From assembly GCA_947044405.1 (NCBI GenBank), contig CAMRHE010000169.1:3472501-3536500 (forward strand): a stretch of DNA of 64,000 nucleotides. Direction: 5' to 3'. Shown in pieces: positions 1 through 12,263 of this stretch. The notes under the pieces were generated by a model. The model had not been told where the DNA came from. It saw only the letters and a program-made list of their open reading frames with translations, and ran no database searches. The translations under genes and the position numbers were made by a program. Source of the stretch: Leptodactylus fallax (taxonomy: Eukaryota; Chordata; Amphibia; Anura; Leptodactylidae). Position 1 is the stretch's first letter; each line of letters begins with the position of its first letter.

Positions 1-405
1 AACCCTTCCGTAGTTAGATTTTCTCTGTTCACACTCCCGCATTACCTCACAGGATATGATGCCGTATCAGACTAACTTTATATGTCCAGGCACCATCTGC
101 ACGTTAAAGGACACGACTGGTGACAGCACATACAGCTTTATATATGTGTAATGACAGTAACGTCTATTACAAAATTGTCTGACCATTGTATAAGCAATGC
201 TACCTCTGATGCCGCCCCTGCTACCTCCTGTGTCATCCCCTCTACCTCATAGATTGTAAGCTCTTGCGAGCAGGGCCCTCAGTCCCAGTGTGTGAATTGA
301 ATATTTCTTTGTAATGTATCTTTTTTGTCTGCACCCTACAAATTGTACAGTGATGTGGAATATGTTTGCACTATATAAATAAAATGTATTATTATTATAT
401 GTTTC
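1..405 (+). mobile_element. L2-like LINE, 3' terminal fragment
   Basis: This segment is nearly the same as the 3' end of the long L2 at 52204-52630: both share GATGCCGTATCAGACTAACT, CATAGATTGTAAGCTCTTGC and the terminal CTATATAAATAAAATGTATT. It starts before the window edge. It is non-coding 3' UTR ending in a short ATT-rich tail. Confidence 0.85.
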
Positions 406-1976
406 AATATAAAACACCTCTTCTTTTTAATGTATCTTTGGTGGTCATAATGTACTGAAAGGCATCGGTGACAAATGGGGGATGCTTGTTGGCAAAAGGA
501 AAACCAGAACCACTGACCTGGTGGCTTCCACTGCATCTGACAAGGCAAACAGACCCTGCATACTGTTCTTGGCGTCAGTCTCTCTTGAAGTAGTAGCAAG
601 TTATCCCTCAAACCTGAGTACTTCTGACTTCTTCTAATCCATTTCTATTGCCAGGCTTTGTGTGAGATAGCAGTTATCAGCCTGTGGTATAATGTCCACC
701 GCTAGATTCTGTACGATATCCAGTGCTTGTCTGTAGTTAGTGGCCCAGTGCATGGTGACCACTGTGTTTGCTGTCTATCTGTGATCTGATGCCTTTTTAA
801 GTCTGGTTTCTCCTACCTGCTTGTGTTCCGGTTTCTTCTACCTTCTGGGGCAGGGCCGCTTTAATCATAGGGATTGAGCAGGACAGTCTGGCATTTTGGG
901 TGCTATCTCAAATGCCAGGCTGTTGCGATGAACACTGAGCCAGAGACTTCACTACAGCCAGAACCTGCAGGAATGGGAAAAGGTGAGTTTAACTTTTTTT
1001 TTTTAATAATTTGTAGGTAATATAGTGACTGAATAGTCACTGAGGTGAAAGAGAGCATTATTTGGACTACTTGTGGGAACACTATCTTGTGTGGGCCACT
1101 TGAGGGTACATTAAATTATGTGGAGAGGGCACACTTATGAAACCTGTGAATGGGGCCCACTAATGTATTAAAACAGCCCTGTGCTGGGGTTTGGGGTCTC
1201 TGTAAGGTAGAGAAGAGACTCCCTCTCTGAAGAGCCATTGCTGTTTGGCCAGCATGTTATTAGAAACTGCCTAAAATACTGTATATACTGGTGTTCTATG
1301 TAAACTGTGCTTTATGAGGTTTTCCTCCTCCATCACAGGTTCCAAAGGGAGGGCAAGTACATTATTGTTGTTTCATATATATCTGCAGAGTTGTGATGGA
1401 GAAGTGCTTTACTACTTTGCCTGTTATTTGGACATTTTACATGTAGTATTTATTTAATGTATAGGATCTTAGGGCTCATCCCACTGATCTTATTTGCTAT
1501 GCCTTTTCCAATATGGCACTGGGGAAGTGTGAGGCAATGTTGAGGCAGTAGAGCTATGCAGCATTCTCCGCTTTGAGTTAGACTATTATATACTATATTT
1601 GGCCAGCCTTCTCACCAAACAAGAGAAAGAGTGTGTGACATAGGCTGCTGCCAGTCATGACTTGCAGTGTGAGTGAGTGGAGACTGATACCAGAGATTTA
1701 GAGGCTGCCATCATATCCCACAGACACCCAATTCACTTTCTGCCACCAGCCTGTGATCTAAGGTTTGCTGCCAGCTATGGTCACAGTTAATTGCCTGTAT
1801 TGTCCCTTCTAGAAATCCTTTGTATCTCGTTTCGACTGAAAGTCAATGCCCTGGAATCTAGTGCCCATCTGAATCACAACTAGCTTACTTGCATCTCATA
1901 CCTAACCTGTGACTACTTTGAAACCCTGAATGAAGAAACTGTGTATAACTTGCCCCTACCAATGTTTTCTCTTGGA
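406..1976. other. Unclassified intergenic DNA
   Basis: No open frame, splice pattern, terminal repeat or known element could be supported in this stretch. Confidence 0.5.
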
Positions 1977-2227
1977 CCTGTAGGCAGTGGTGAACATAGC
2001 CTCTTTGCTTCCTGAGGCGGACTATAGAAAGACCCCCCCCCCCAAAAAAAAAAATAAATAAAAAAAAATTGAGTTTCCATGCTACTAGCTTCACACATTG
2101 TTATCGTTGCACAACATATACAACACACAATGTTATGAAACAGTTTTTAAGAATTCTTCCTGTATTACTTCAGTATCAGATCAACAACACGGCATTAACA
2201 ATGAAAGTAACTTCACACATCTTCTGC

Positions 2228-2366
2228 TTGGTGGATGGACGAGCCCACGTGACCCCCATTCTATATAATAGGAGCGCCGCAGATAGCTGAGTACTGGACT
2301 TCGGCTATCTTTGGCACTCCCATTGAAGTGAATGAGAGCCACGCGGGTTCGTCCATCCACCAAGTG
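2228..2366. repeat. Foldback, about 25-bp arms
   Basis: The left arm begins CTTGGTGGATGGACGAGCCC and the right arm ends GGGTTCGTCCATCCACCAAG; over about 25 bp they are inverted copies with two differences. The enclosed 90 bases hold further short complementary segments (GATAGCTGAGTAC... / ...GGCTATC). It looks like a small MITE inside hAT element 1. Confidence 0.75.
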
Positions 2367-2909
2367 ACAAACCTATATATATGGCTGTGGTCAGGCTGAA
2401 TTCCCTCCCACTATATTTGGCTCCTCACTTTACCAGGCATCCAACCCACATTGTCCTCACCTGCACACCCATCCTGCTGCTACCCCAATTATAAAATATA
2501 TGATATAACCCCCCCATAATGAATAATACTCCCAAGTACATCTTTATATTAATAATATCCGTGTGTACCCTGTATAAATAGTGCCCTTTATTAATAATGC
2601 CCCAGGTGTTAACTAATTAAAAGGTTTTCCAGGTCATAAATAAACTAATCAGTGGGGTTCAAAAACACAGGACCCCCACTGATCAGCTGTGTGAATGGTA
2701 CCTGTGTAAGCGCCGTGACCACTTCTCTGTTTACATAGTGTCATTCATCTCATAGTGGCCATGTAATATAACTACAGCCTCGTCCTATACATGTCTATGT
2801 GACAAGGCTGGAATTACATCACACGGCCACGATAAACAGACAGCGTGTGATATAAACAGGCGCCATAGCCCCTGTTTATAACACCCCATTTACACATAAT
2901 ATGATGTTC

Positions 2910-3470
2910 CACAGCAGCCCCTGCACACTGTATTATGCCTCGCAGCGGCCCCTGCACACGCTATTATGCTCCATAGTGGCCCCTATACACTGTATTATGC
3001 CTCGAAGTGGCCCCTGCACATGGTATTATGCTCCATAGTGGCCCCTGCACACGGTATTGTGCCCCGCAGTGGCCCCTGCACACGGTATTATGTTCCACAG
3101 CAACCCCTGCACACAGTTTTATGCTCCCTAGTGGCCCCTGCACACAATATTATGCCCCATATTGGCCCCTGCACACAGTATTATGCTCCATATTGACCCT
3201 GCACATGGTATTATGCTCCACAGTGGCCCCTGCACACGGTATTATGCTTCATAGTGGCCCCTACACTGGTATTATGCTCCATAGTGGCTCCTGCACTGGT
3301 ATTATGCTCCATAGTGGTCCCTGCACTGGTATTATGCTCCATAGTGGCCCCTGCACTGGTATTATGCTCCATAGTGGCTCCTGCACTGGTATTATGCTCC
3401 ACAGTAGCCCCTGCACTGGTATTATGCTCCATAGTGGCCCCTGCACACGGTATTATGCCCCATAGTTGCC
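2910..3470. repeat. 30-31 bp tandem repeat array
   Basis: Around 18 units of the type ATTATGCTCCATAGTGGCCC followed by CTGCACTGGT. From 3270 to 3440 the period is exactly 30; earlier units with GCACACGGT are 31 bases. The units differ from each other by single bases. The long open frames in several phases are an artefact of the repeat and are not genes. Confidence 0.93.
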
Positions 3471-3752
3471 CACCCATGAACTATTATATCTTTTCAGACC
3501 CCCGAGTATAATGATCGGAGACCCAGGGGAGGTGACAAACATAAAATCCAGTGTTACTTACCTATCCTGGACACCGTTGCACTCCCCGCAGCTTTCGGCC
3601 ATGTTTAATTGCGTACACACGTCACGTGATCAGGCCGGCGACGCGACCTGATGACATCACCAGAGGCCCCAAGCCTGCTCGGAGTAACACCGATCGCAGG
3701 AGAGGTGAGTAACAATGGTTTTTATGTTCCCTCACCTCCCCTGGGTGTCCGA

Positions 3753-3794
3753 TTATTATACTCTGGGGTCTGAAAAGACCCCAGAGTATAATAA
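3753..3794. repeat. Perfect 19-bp palindrome with 4-base loop
   Basis: TTATTATACTCTGGGGTCT, then GAAA, then the exact reverse complement AGACCCCAGAGTATAATAA. Variants of the same palindrome are at 57838-57875 and 58122-58165, and at the insertion site of the hAT at 57192. Confidence 0.9.
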
Positions 3795-4111
3795 TAGTAG
3801 TATTTGCGGCCCGCTGTCTCACTTACCGATGCCCGCACCCGCTCACAGCGGCATCCACTTCCACAGCAGAAGGGGAAGCGGAGGCGGCCACGAGCAGACG
3901 CGGGGCAGGTAAATAAATAGGCCGTTACCTGCCGGGGATACTCCAGCAGGTTACAGCCTATTTATATATATGTAAAAAGTTATCCGCACCTACCTGCGAT
4001 GCCTTTATGGAGCCGCCGCCTCTTCTTGTCAGCGACGTCTGTGTCTCAGCGTAGGCGGCGCGATGACGTCATTGTATCGCCGCCTGCGCTGTGATGCAGA
4101 CGTCTCATAAA

Positions 4112-4186
4112 CCAGCCCAGGACAGGCCCCGCTCAGCTCTGTTTTTTTGTTTTTTTTTTAAAGCGGCCTGTCCTGGGCTGGTTTAC
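4112..4186. repeat. Perfect 20-bp hairpin in the hAT right arm
   Basis: AAACCAGCCCAGGACAGGCC is followed, after about 33 T-rich bases, by its exact reverse complement GGCCTGTCCTGGGCTGGTTT. The same hairpin with a different loop occurs at 58483-58556, also inside a hAT element. Confidence 0.9.
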
Positions 4187-4290
4187 ATTAAATAAATGGT
4201 AAAAATGCCACCCCCTAGACAGTGACGGACAGTGCCGCCTGAAGCGGCCGCCTCATTTCGCCTCATTAGCGGTGCGCCCCTGCCTGTAGG

Positions 4291-4700
4291 TAACTGGTAA
4301 CCAGCAAAATGAATGTCTTCCATCAATACAAACATTTTTCTCCTATAAATTTTGGATAGAGAATGTGTCAGAATGCGATTACCTAAAACAGATATAATTT
4401 GTATCCTTATATTGCAATGTCAGGCTACGTTCAAAAGAGTGCTGAAGTCTCTGTTGGAGACTCCATTGCAGTGTCTGCTGAAAATCAGTGGAGGAAAAAG
4501 TCCTGCATGGATTTCAGTTTAAAATGACACCCAATGGACCCTATCGTAGTCAAAGGGGTCTACTGCGCTGTGTGTTACCGCTATTTTAGTGGTCCGCCTC
4601 TCCGTTGTTCAGGTCCCACGTGGACCCGAACAACAGAGAGGTGGTGCTAGGGTGAACCTAGCGTCAGAACATTTGCAACACTTATTCTTATATTATTTCC
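4291..4700. other. Unclassified intergenic DNA
   Basis: No gene or clear element is visible between the right end of hAT element 1 and the truncated L2. Confidence 0.5.
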
Positions 4701-6054
4701 CACCAAGTGTCACTACTCTGTCCTCCTCCCCCTCGACCTCTCCTCTGCCTTTGACACAGTCGACCATTCCCTCTTGTTACAAATGCTCTCATCCCTTGGC
4801 ATCTCAGACCTGGCCCTTTCCTGGATCTCCTCATATCTCACCAACCACACGTTCAGTGTCTCTCGCTCACACACCACCTCCCCGCCACGCCCTCTTTCTG
4901 TAGGTGTTACCCAAGGCTCCGTCCTAGGACCCCTCCTGTTCTCCATCTACACCCTCGGCCTTGGCCAACTCATAGAATACCATGGTTTCCGTTACCATTG
5001 CTATGCTGATGACACCCAAATATATCTCTCTGGACCAGACATTACCTCTCTGTTGTCCAGAGTCCCAGAATGTCTAGCAGCCGTAGCCTCCTTTCTCTCC
5101 TACCGCTTTCTCAAACTCAACATAGAGAAAATGGAGTTCATAATCTTCACCCCTCCTCGCACAGCCCCCTACCTGACCCATCTATTAAAGTCAGCGGAAC
5201 CACACTCACCCCAGTCCCACGGGTCCGCTGCCTTGGGATAACCTTAGACTCTGACCTATCCGTCAAGCTGCATATTCAAACCCTCAATACCTCCTGCTGC
5301 CTCCAACTCAAGAACATCCATCAAATCGCTCCTTCCTCGCCCCTGAAACTACAAAGATGCTAGTCCACACCCCCATAATCTCCTGCCTAGGCAACTGTAA
5401 TACCCTTCTCCATGGCCTCCCAGCTAATACTCTCGCCCCTCTCCAGTCCACCTTAAATTGTGCTGCTCGCTTAATACACCTCTCCCCTCGTTCTTCATCG
5501 GCCGATCCCCTTTGCCAATCCCTTCACTGGCTACCAGTTGCCCAGCGAATAGAGTTCAAATTGCTAAGGCTGACATACAAAGCCATCCACAGCCTGTCCC
5601 CTCCATATATCTCCGACCTAATCTCCCGCTACCTGCCTGCATGTAACCTCCGATCCTCCAAAGACCTCCTACTCCGCTCTGCTCTTATCCGCTCTTCACT
5701 CAAACGCCTCGAAGACTTCTCCAGTGCATCCCCCATACTCTGGAATTCATTACCAAGACACATCAGACTGTCCCCCACAGTCACAAACTTCAAGAGGGCC
5801 CTGAAGACTCACCTACTCAGGAAGGCCTACAACCTCCAATAACGCTACTGTCACCACACCACCACCTGAACAGCCTCTACCCCCACCTTCTGCCTCTATT
5901 CCTCTTCCCTCATAGATTGTAAACCCTTGCGGGCAGGGCCCTCTATCCCACTGTGCCAATTGGTTACTGTTAGTATTGTATTTGTTTTGTATATCTTGTG
6001 TACCGTATGTAAATACTCAAATGTAAAGCACCATGGAATTAATGGTGCTATAAA
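4700..6054 (+). pseudogene. L2-like LINE, 5'-truncated reverse-transcriptase pseudogene
   Basis: The translation contains the reverse-transcriptase blocks [19 protein letters not shown] (about 4734-4790), [18 protein letters not shown] (about 4900-4955) and the catalytic [11 protein letters not shown] (about 5001-5033). These are typical of the L2/CR1 group of LINEs, which copy their RNA at a nicked genomic target. The reading frame shifts between about 5060 and 5090 and again near 5360. The C-terminal region SLHWLPVAQRIEFKLLRLTYKA is still readable in the frame ending at 5842. The 3' UTR (CATAGATTGTAAACCCTTGC) ends in GCTATAAATAAATA. The endonuclease domain is missing, so the copy is dead on arrival. 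Coordinates of the 5' end are approximate. Confidence 0.88.
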
Positions 6055-6070
6055 TAAATATAAATAAATA

Positions 6071-6103
<33 letters not shown>
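6055..6103. repeat. AAT microsatellite at the L2 3' end
   Basis: AAATA units passing into about 12 TAA/AAT trinucleotides. L2-type LINEs commonly end in such short tandem tails rather than poly-A. Confidence 0.92.
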
Positions 6104-6104
<1 letters not shown>

Positions 6105-7280
6105 TGATACATCTTACTCAGTAAAGAAATACAGCATAACTACAACCCCTGTGCTGGATTTAACTCTACATGCAATAATGTATTCTCTCATGGGTATATT
6201 ATGAATATACTGTTATATACTGTTACTGTCCCTCTCTAAAATGACAAGCTCATAAAATAACTCAGGATACAAAGAAAATCTGCAGAGAGAACACAAGGAC
6301 CCCCTCAGGTCCCCCTCACCTGGTCACCCAATAAATAATCACTTTAACTGTCTACCTATAATAAAGTAGTTAAATAAATAAAAAATACCAAAACTGTAAA
6401 ACAGATAACATAGAAAATAAAGTTAAAAATGAACAACCAGAACATACTTATTTCCAATGGTTGCTGCTGTTAGAGAGAATACACATAATTATGGGCTTTG
6501 AATAATGTAAAGTTTTACTTCCTCACATTTACCTTCAGACTTCCATCCTACAGCTCCAGATCATGACCTCATGGAACATAAAAATGACATTAACTACAAA
6601 GACTCTGTACACATCTGGAGCAGTGAGCCTTGCATGTAATGTATTACTAGCAAATAATGCAAAAGGTTTTGATCCCTCTTATTCAATCAAATGTTGCAGT
6701 GAAAGATCCTGAGCATGTCTCCCCCTTTCTTTTGTTCATCCACTGTCCATAAGTAAGTTCTGAATGTAATTTCCAGGTGCTAGGTATTACTTTATTAATC
6801 AGTTCCGAGTCTTTAAGGGCTATTTAACTAAAGTGCCGGAAAACAAGCTAAAGCAGAAACAATCTATAAAGGACTTCTCTCCTTGCCATGGTTGTCACAA
6901 TACTGTATGTCAGTGATAAATCCAGGAAAAGTAACATTTGCTTTGCTTGTTATGATAAAATAGAATCAGTAAATGTAGTTGTGTGATTCCTATATGCAGA
7001 TTTCTTAGAACATTTCCTCTTCTCAAGCTTATTTTTGATACAGGTGTTAGGGCTCATACATATCATTACTTCATAATGCTTATGTATTACTCCATAGGGT
7101 GTGATTTAGAGTGATGACTGTATGACTAGATGAAGCTGCCCCCCACCTCCCGTGACTAGATAAGGTAATTTTACATATGCCAATTTAAGGTTTTAAAAGC
7201 TTATAACTTGACTTTTTGGCAACCAGTGACACCATAGGAAAGGTCATTACTTTATGCTGTCTAGGCTGGAAAAACCACCA
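6104..7280. other. Unclassified AT-rich intergenic DNA
   Basis: No supported gene, terminal repeat or recognisable element. Confidence 0.5.
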
Positions 7281-7291
7281 GGTTCCCTTTT

Positions 7292-9198
7292 TTTTTCCTT
7301 TTTTTTTTAAACTGTAGTTTTTATTGAAATTTTTATAAGTTAAATAACAACAATATGGGAGATGAAATCAAAATAAACAAAAAAAAAAGAAGTATACATG
7401 ACAAATCGTCCAATGGCAACACAAAGAACACTGACAGGAGGTGGAGGGTAATGACAAGGGAAAGAGGGGAAGGGGAGAAGAAGGAAGAGGGAAGGAGGGG
7501 GAGGAGTCAAAGACCATGAAAAATACAATATGCGTCCCAGGATGACCACACAGCAGTAAAGGCTTCCATTGTATGATTAAGAGAAGCCGTCAAATACTCC
7601 ATACTACGGACATCTTTCACAAGAGCAATAAGCTCTGGACCAGTGGGAGAGCAATGAGGATTTTAGAGGCAGTACATAAGTATAGAAACAGTTTAGAGGT
7701 CTGCTTACCTAAGTGCCTGGGGGGAAGATTAAGAAAATAGGTAAAGGGATCTAGGGGAACACCTTGAATAAAAAGGGCATCAGTAAGGGATAAGACCTCT
7801 GTCCAGAAGGGGCGTGTCTCCGGACATTCCCAAAAAATGTGGCATAGTGTATCCACCCTCGCCTAGCAGCGCCAACAAATGGAAGGAATGCTAGGATTTA
7901 GAGAATGGAGCAAGGCAGGGGTGTGATACCAATGCATAAGTAACTTATATTGGGTCTCGCGGAAAATAATACATGTGGGGGACTTAGCTGCATGGTACCA
8001 AATAATCTGCCAATGCCGGGGCGAGATCTGCCTATTCAGAGCCCCAGACCACTTAATCATATACTTATGAGGGAGAGGGGCCTGTTCCTCCGGAGAGGAA
8101 AGGGGCCTGTAGATGCCCGATATCAGACCCACCGTGGAGGTACCCGCTCGACAAACCTTTTCAAAGGCAGTAGGGACTGAGACCTGCAGGGAACCGAACT
8201 GGGAGGTCACGAAGTGGACAATTTGCTGGTAGTGAAACAACTCAGAGGTAGGCAACTGTAGCACAGAGGTAAAATGGACAAAGGGCCTGAGCTCCAAGGT
8301 CGATGGATCCACCAAGTCAGCAATGTGAAAGAGGCCCAGTTTACTCCAGGGCTGTACCATAGCTGTCGTGACTCCCACCGGGAGGAGCGGATTGTACAAG
8401 AAGGAAACCATAGAGGAACATGGAGAGGCCAGAGGAAAAAGTTTGGAGCAGGTGATCCAAATAGCTTATGTGAAGTGGATAGGTCCTAGGAGAGGGGTGG
8501 AAGGAAGGGGAGAGTAACGGAACCACAAGAATGCATTAGGGTGGATCAGTGCTAGCCAAAGCTTCTCAATCTCAACCCATTTCATGTAGGCCTGCGGAGC
8601 AGCCAAGAATCGGATACAATGCAAATGGGATACCCTAGTAGTAATGCAAAACATGTGGGACCGCCAATTCCCCCTCACCTTTGCCCGACAACATTACTGA
8701 GCGGGGAATACGATGGCGTTTACCATTCCAGATAAACTGGAAAATCGATTTTTGAAGGGCACGCAGCGCTGAGCAAGGGACAGCGAATGGGAGCGTTTCA
8801 AAGAAGTAAAGAAGCTTTGAGAGGAGGGTCATTTTGACAGCAGTAACGCGACCTATGAAGGAAATATGGAGAGGGTGCCACTTATCTAAAAGAAAATGTA
8901 ATTCACCAAACAGGTGAGGATAGTTAACTGAGTAAAGGGTGGAGTAAGAAGGAGACAGTTGAATTCCCAAATAACGGAGGGAGCGCTCCCTCCACTCAAA
9001 GTCAAAGTTAGACCGGAGAAGCTGTAAGGTAGAGTTAGGGATGTTAATAGGTAATGCTTCGGTCTTGGTAGGATTAACTTTATAGCCAGAAAAATTACCA
9101 TATGTTTTCAGCACTTGGAGAAGGTTGGGGAGGGACATGTAAGGATTGATAAGGGTTAAAAGAACGTCGTCAGCAAACAAGCTAATCTTAGCTTGTTT
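7292..9198 (-). pseudogene. L1-like LINE, 5'-truncated ORF2 pseudogene
   Basis: On the minus strand the translation starts in the reverse-transcriptase catalytic block (ISLFADDVLLTLINP, about 9160-9195), where most LINEs have YADD. It continues with GNFSGYKVNPTKTEALPIN, LRYLGIQLSP and WHPLHISFIGRVTAVKMTLL, all typical of L1 ORF2. The C-terminal region (YKLLMHWYHTPALLH, about 7930-7975, and a cysteine/histidine cluster CWRC...LCHIFWECP) follows with frame breaks near 7860 and 8640. The 3' end faces left and has a poly-A tract (poly-T on the + strand, about 7288-7312). Flanking GGTTCCCTTTT (7281-7291) and GGCTCCCTTTT (9199-9209) fit an 11-bp target-site duplication with one change. It is a dead copy truncated within the RT domain. 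Confidence 0.9.
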
Positions 9199-9669
9199 GG
9201 CTCCCTTTTATATGTTCTACAGCACTGGTTTCCAAACTGTGGGTCGCAACCATCCTGGAAGGTCTTGTGAAGAGATTGTCATCAATAGTAATTATGCTGT
9301 GTAGCGCTGTGCTGCAGTCGCAATATGGCTGCTGATAAAGATCAGCAGCTGTATCGGTATTAGAGCACTGCACAGCCTTCAGCGGTGGGCCCAGGGAAGG
9401 TGAGTAAATAAAAATAGCAAACACTTATACTCACCTCTACTGGGCATCCGGTGATGTTCCAGGTTCCTCTTCAGGCCTCTTTCAACCTCTACTGATGGGA
9501 CAAATGAGGTCACAAGAGACCTGAAGGTGACCACAGGATGCTGCTAGATGCTGAGAGGGTGCTTAGGCGAGGGGTTTGAGGAGACCCCAGAACACAATAA
9601 TTCACTGAAATGAATCAGGTTAAAAATAATCTTGTGGGGTTCATCCATCTCTACTAATAAAATGGCCCA

Positions 9670-9847
9670 AGGCATTATATTGTGTGGTGCCACTGTGGAG
9701 CATTATACTGTGTGGTGCCACTGTCGAGCATTATACTGCGGGGGGCCACTGTGGAGCATTATACAGTGAGGGGCTCTTGGGAGCATTTTATACTCTGTGG
9801 GGCCACTGTGGACCATTATACTGTGTGGAGACACCATGGAGCTTTTT
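9670..9847. repeat. About 30-bp tandem array, left half
   Basis: Units like GGCCACTGTGGAGCATTATA with CTGTGTG spacing, about five to six copies. The array resumes at 16230 (GGAGCTTTTTATACTGTG...) on the far side of the L1, which shows that the L1 landed inside it. Confidence 0.85.
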
Positions 9848-12263
9848 TTTTTTTCTTTTTTGCTTCAGTAGTTTTTATTTGAATTTTTCAGAGAGTAAGA
9901 AAACAGTATACAAACTGCTTGAGAGCAGTATGGGGTATTACAATAAAACATAAGTAACAACAAAGAAGGGGGAGGGGAGAGAGGGAAGGGATCAAGGGTG
10001 TGGGAAGGGACTGAGGGAAAAAGGGGGAGGAAAGCAGGTGATGAGATAAGTGCAAATGGTTCAAGGCCTAAAAGAGCAGCATTATAGTTTACACAAAGAA
10101 ACACAGCGCAGGCAGGGTCATAACAGAAATGATTATGCACTTCTGAAAATAAATGAGTAGAGCAGTGGGGGCTCACCAACCAGCAATCCCAGGTAATCAA
10201 ATATTTAGGTAATGAAAAATAGCCTAGGGCAATAGTTCTCTCATATGAATGGGTAGTGTCAATAAGGGTCAAAAGATTCTGTAAGGTGGGTGGGAGTGGC
10301 TGTTTACGCATTCTGCCGATAAGTTTGGCCATCAACAGGATCTTGCATGCCAACTTGCGCAATGTCAGAGGAATCACATACATTTCCAAGCATAACAAGG
10401 CTAATTTAAGAGAACAAGGTGTGGAGCACCCAAAAGAGAGTCTAGAAAATTAAACATGTATTGCAAGTACCGAGACAGTTTGGGTCAGGACCAAAATATG
10501 TGGAGGAGTATACCCCTCTTGCCACACATTCTCCAGCAGGAGGCAGACAACTGGGGGAACATTTTGCGGAGGTGAACAAGGGGGAGATACCACCTAAGAA
10601 TAATTTTATAAGCAGTTTCCAAATGGGAACTACATGGTAGGGAGGCATTGAGAAGGCGGATTGCCCTCTCCCATTCGTTGGCGGTCCACAATCCGTGAAG
10701 CTCCCTCTCCCACAAGCATAAAGGATAGGTCTTCTGGAAGGAGGAATGGAGCTCAATAAAGCAAAAAATTGGTTTAAGACCTTTTTTCACATTCTTCAAC
10801 ATAAATAGTACAGATGAATTGCACCTGAAGATGAAAGAATCATGTAACTGTAAATGGTATCTCAATTGGAGAAATTTGTAAAAGTCCCATTTAGGTAAAT
10901 CGAATTCCCTGGATAGAGACCCAGAATCCTTAAAATTGTTACGGATTGACAAAGAGTTGTGAGACAGAACACAAGTTATTAACAGCCCAGCCATCCAGAC
11001 TCAGAGAAGGAATCAACAGCGTGAATATCCAAATTGGAATAATAGACTTATCAATTGGGGTTGAAAGAGTAGCATGGAAATATTTCCAGGCTGCAATGGA
11101 GCACCTAGTGAAAGGGGAGTAAGTATATTCGGACAAATGAAACCACAAGGAGGCTTCTATCTGAGAAATAAGAATTTTCAATGTGCGTCCAATGCAGCTC
11201 CATTTCTCTAGACCAGACCCCTGAAAGCAAAGAGATCAAGGTGGCAATATGATAGCTATAGATGTCAGGTACCCGCAGGCCTGCCAAACCATTGGTTCTA
11301 GTGAGAATTGAGTGGGAAAGACATGGTTTCTTCCCAGCCCATATAAATCTGGAAAGCAAATTATCAACAGTTTTAATGAAGGAGGGACGGAGGGAGATAG
11401 GTAGTGTTCTAAATAAGTGCAAGAGGTGAGGGAGAAGTAGCATTGTAAAAGGCAGCAATTCTGCCAATCCAGGAGATATCTATCATGCACAGTCTATCTA
11501 CCTGAAGCTGGAGGGACCTAAGAATGAAGGGGGTAGTTTGCCTGATATATTGAGGAATGAGTGGGGGTAAGTTGGATTCCCTGATACTGTATACTGTCTT
11601 GGCGCCAATGAAAGGTATAACTGTTTTATTAGGGAAGTATGTTGGTGAGAGAGATATAACGGGAGAATCTGAGTTTTGTTAATGTTCAATTTATAGTAGG
11701 ATAGTAAACTAAATGCAAGAGCAGAGCGAATGAAGGGGAGAGGATCCGACAGAGATAAGATGATATCATCAGCTTATAATGAGATAGTATGGGTATGGCC
11801 TCTGATAGTAACGCCTTGAATATTGGCGCTCTGTCTTATGGCCTGGGTCAGGGGCTCTATTGAAAGTATAAATGTCAAAGGTGATAGCGAGCACCCTTGT
11901 CAAGTGCCATTCATAATTTTGAATCAGGTAGACAGGGCACCATTAACAAAAACTCTCACCAATGGGGCAGAGTAGAGGGCAGATATGGCTGAGAGGAAGA
12001 GTCCCCTCAGTCCCATAGCTCACAGGGCCGAGAAGGCAGACGACCAGTGTATGCAGTGGAACGCCTTCTCAGCGTCAAACGCTAACGTCACAGATTGGGT
12101 CCTCTTCTGTTCGATATGATATAAGAGGTTCAACACTTGTCTGGCATTATCAGGGGCCTGTCCACCAGCAACAAAACCCACCTGATCAGGGGAGACTAAA
12201 AAGGCACTAATGGAGCTAGTCTATGGGCCAAGAGTTTGGCATAAATTTTTATGTCAGCCTTAA

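Larger units (their letters stand above)
1985..4282. mobile_element. Non-autonomous hAT element 1 with tandem array and hairpins
   Basis: The element is bounded by a perfect 8-bp target duplication CCTGTAGG (1977-1984 and 4283-4290), the size typical of hAT transposons. The ends are imperfect inverted repeats (CAGTGGTGAAC left; CAGGGGCGCAC read inward from the right). No transposase frame is present. Inside, in order: a foldback at 2228-2366, a repeat-like stretch 2626-2900, a 30-31 bp tandem array (2910-3470), a palindrome (3753-3794) and a hairpin (4112-4186). The segment 3480-4186 is closely related to the interior of the hAT at 57192-58677. Confidence 0.85.

Noticed and set aside
2910..3470. 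CRISPR-like look of regularly spaced repeats
   Set aside because: The whole 30-bp unit repeats. There are no unique spacers, no leader and no cas genes, and the DNA is vertebrate.
2966..3511. Long open frames in several phases over the 30-bp array
   Set aside because: The repeat has few stops in several frames on both strands. The peptides are only the translated repeat, with no start context, splice pattern or similarity.
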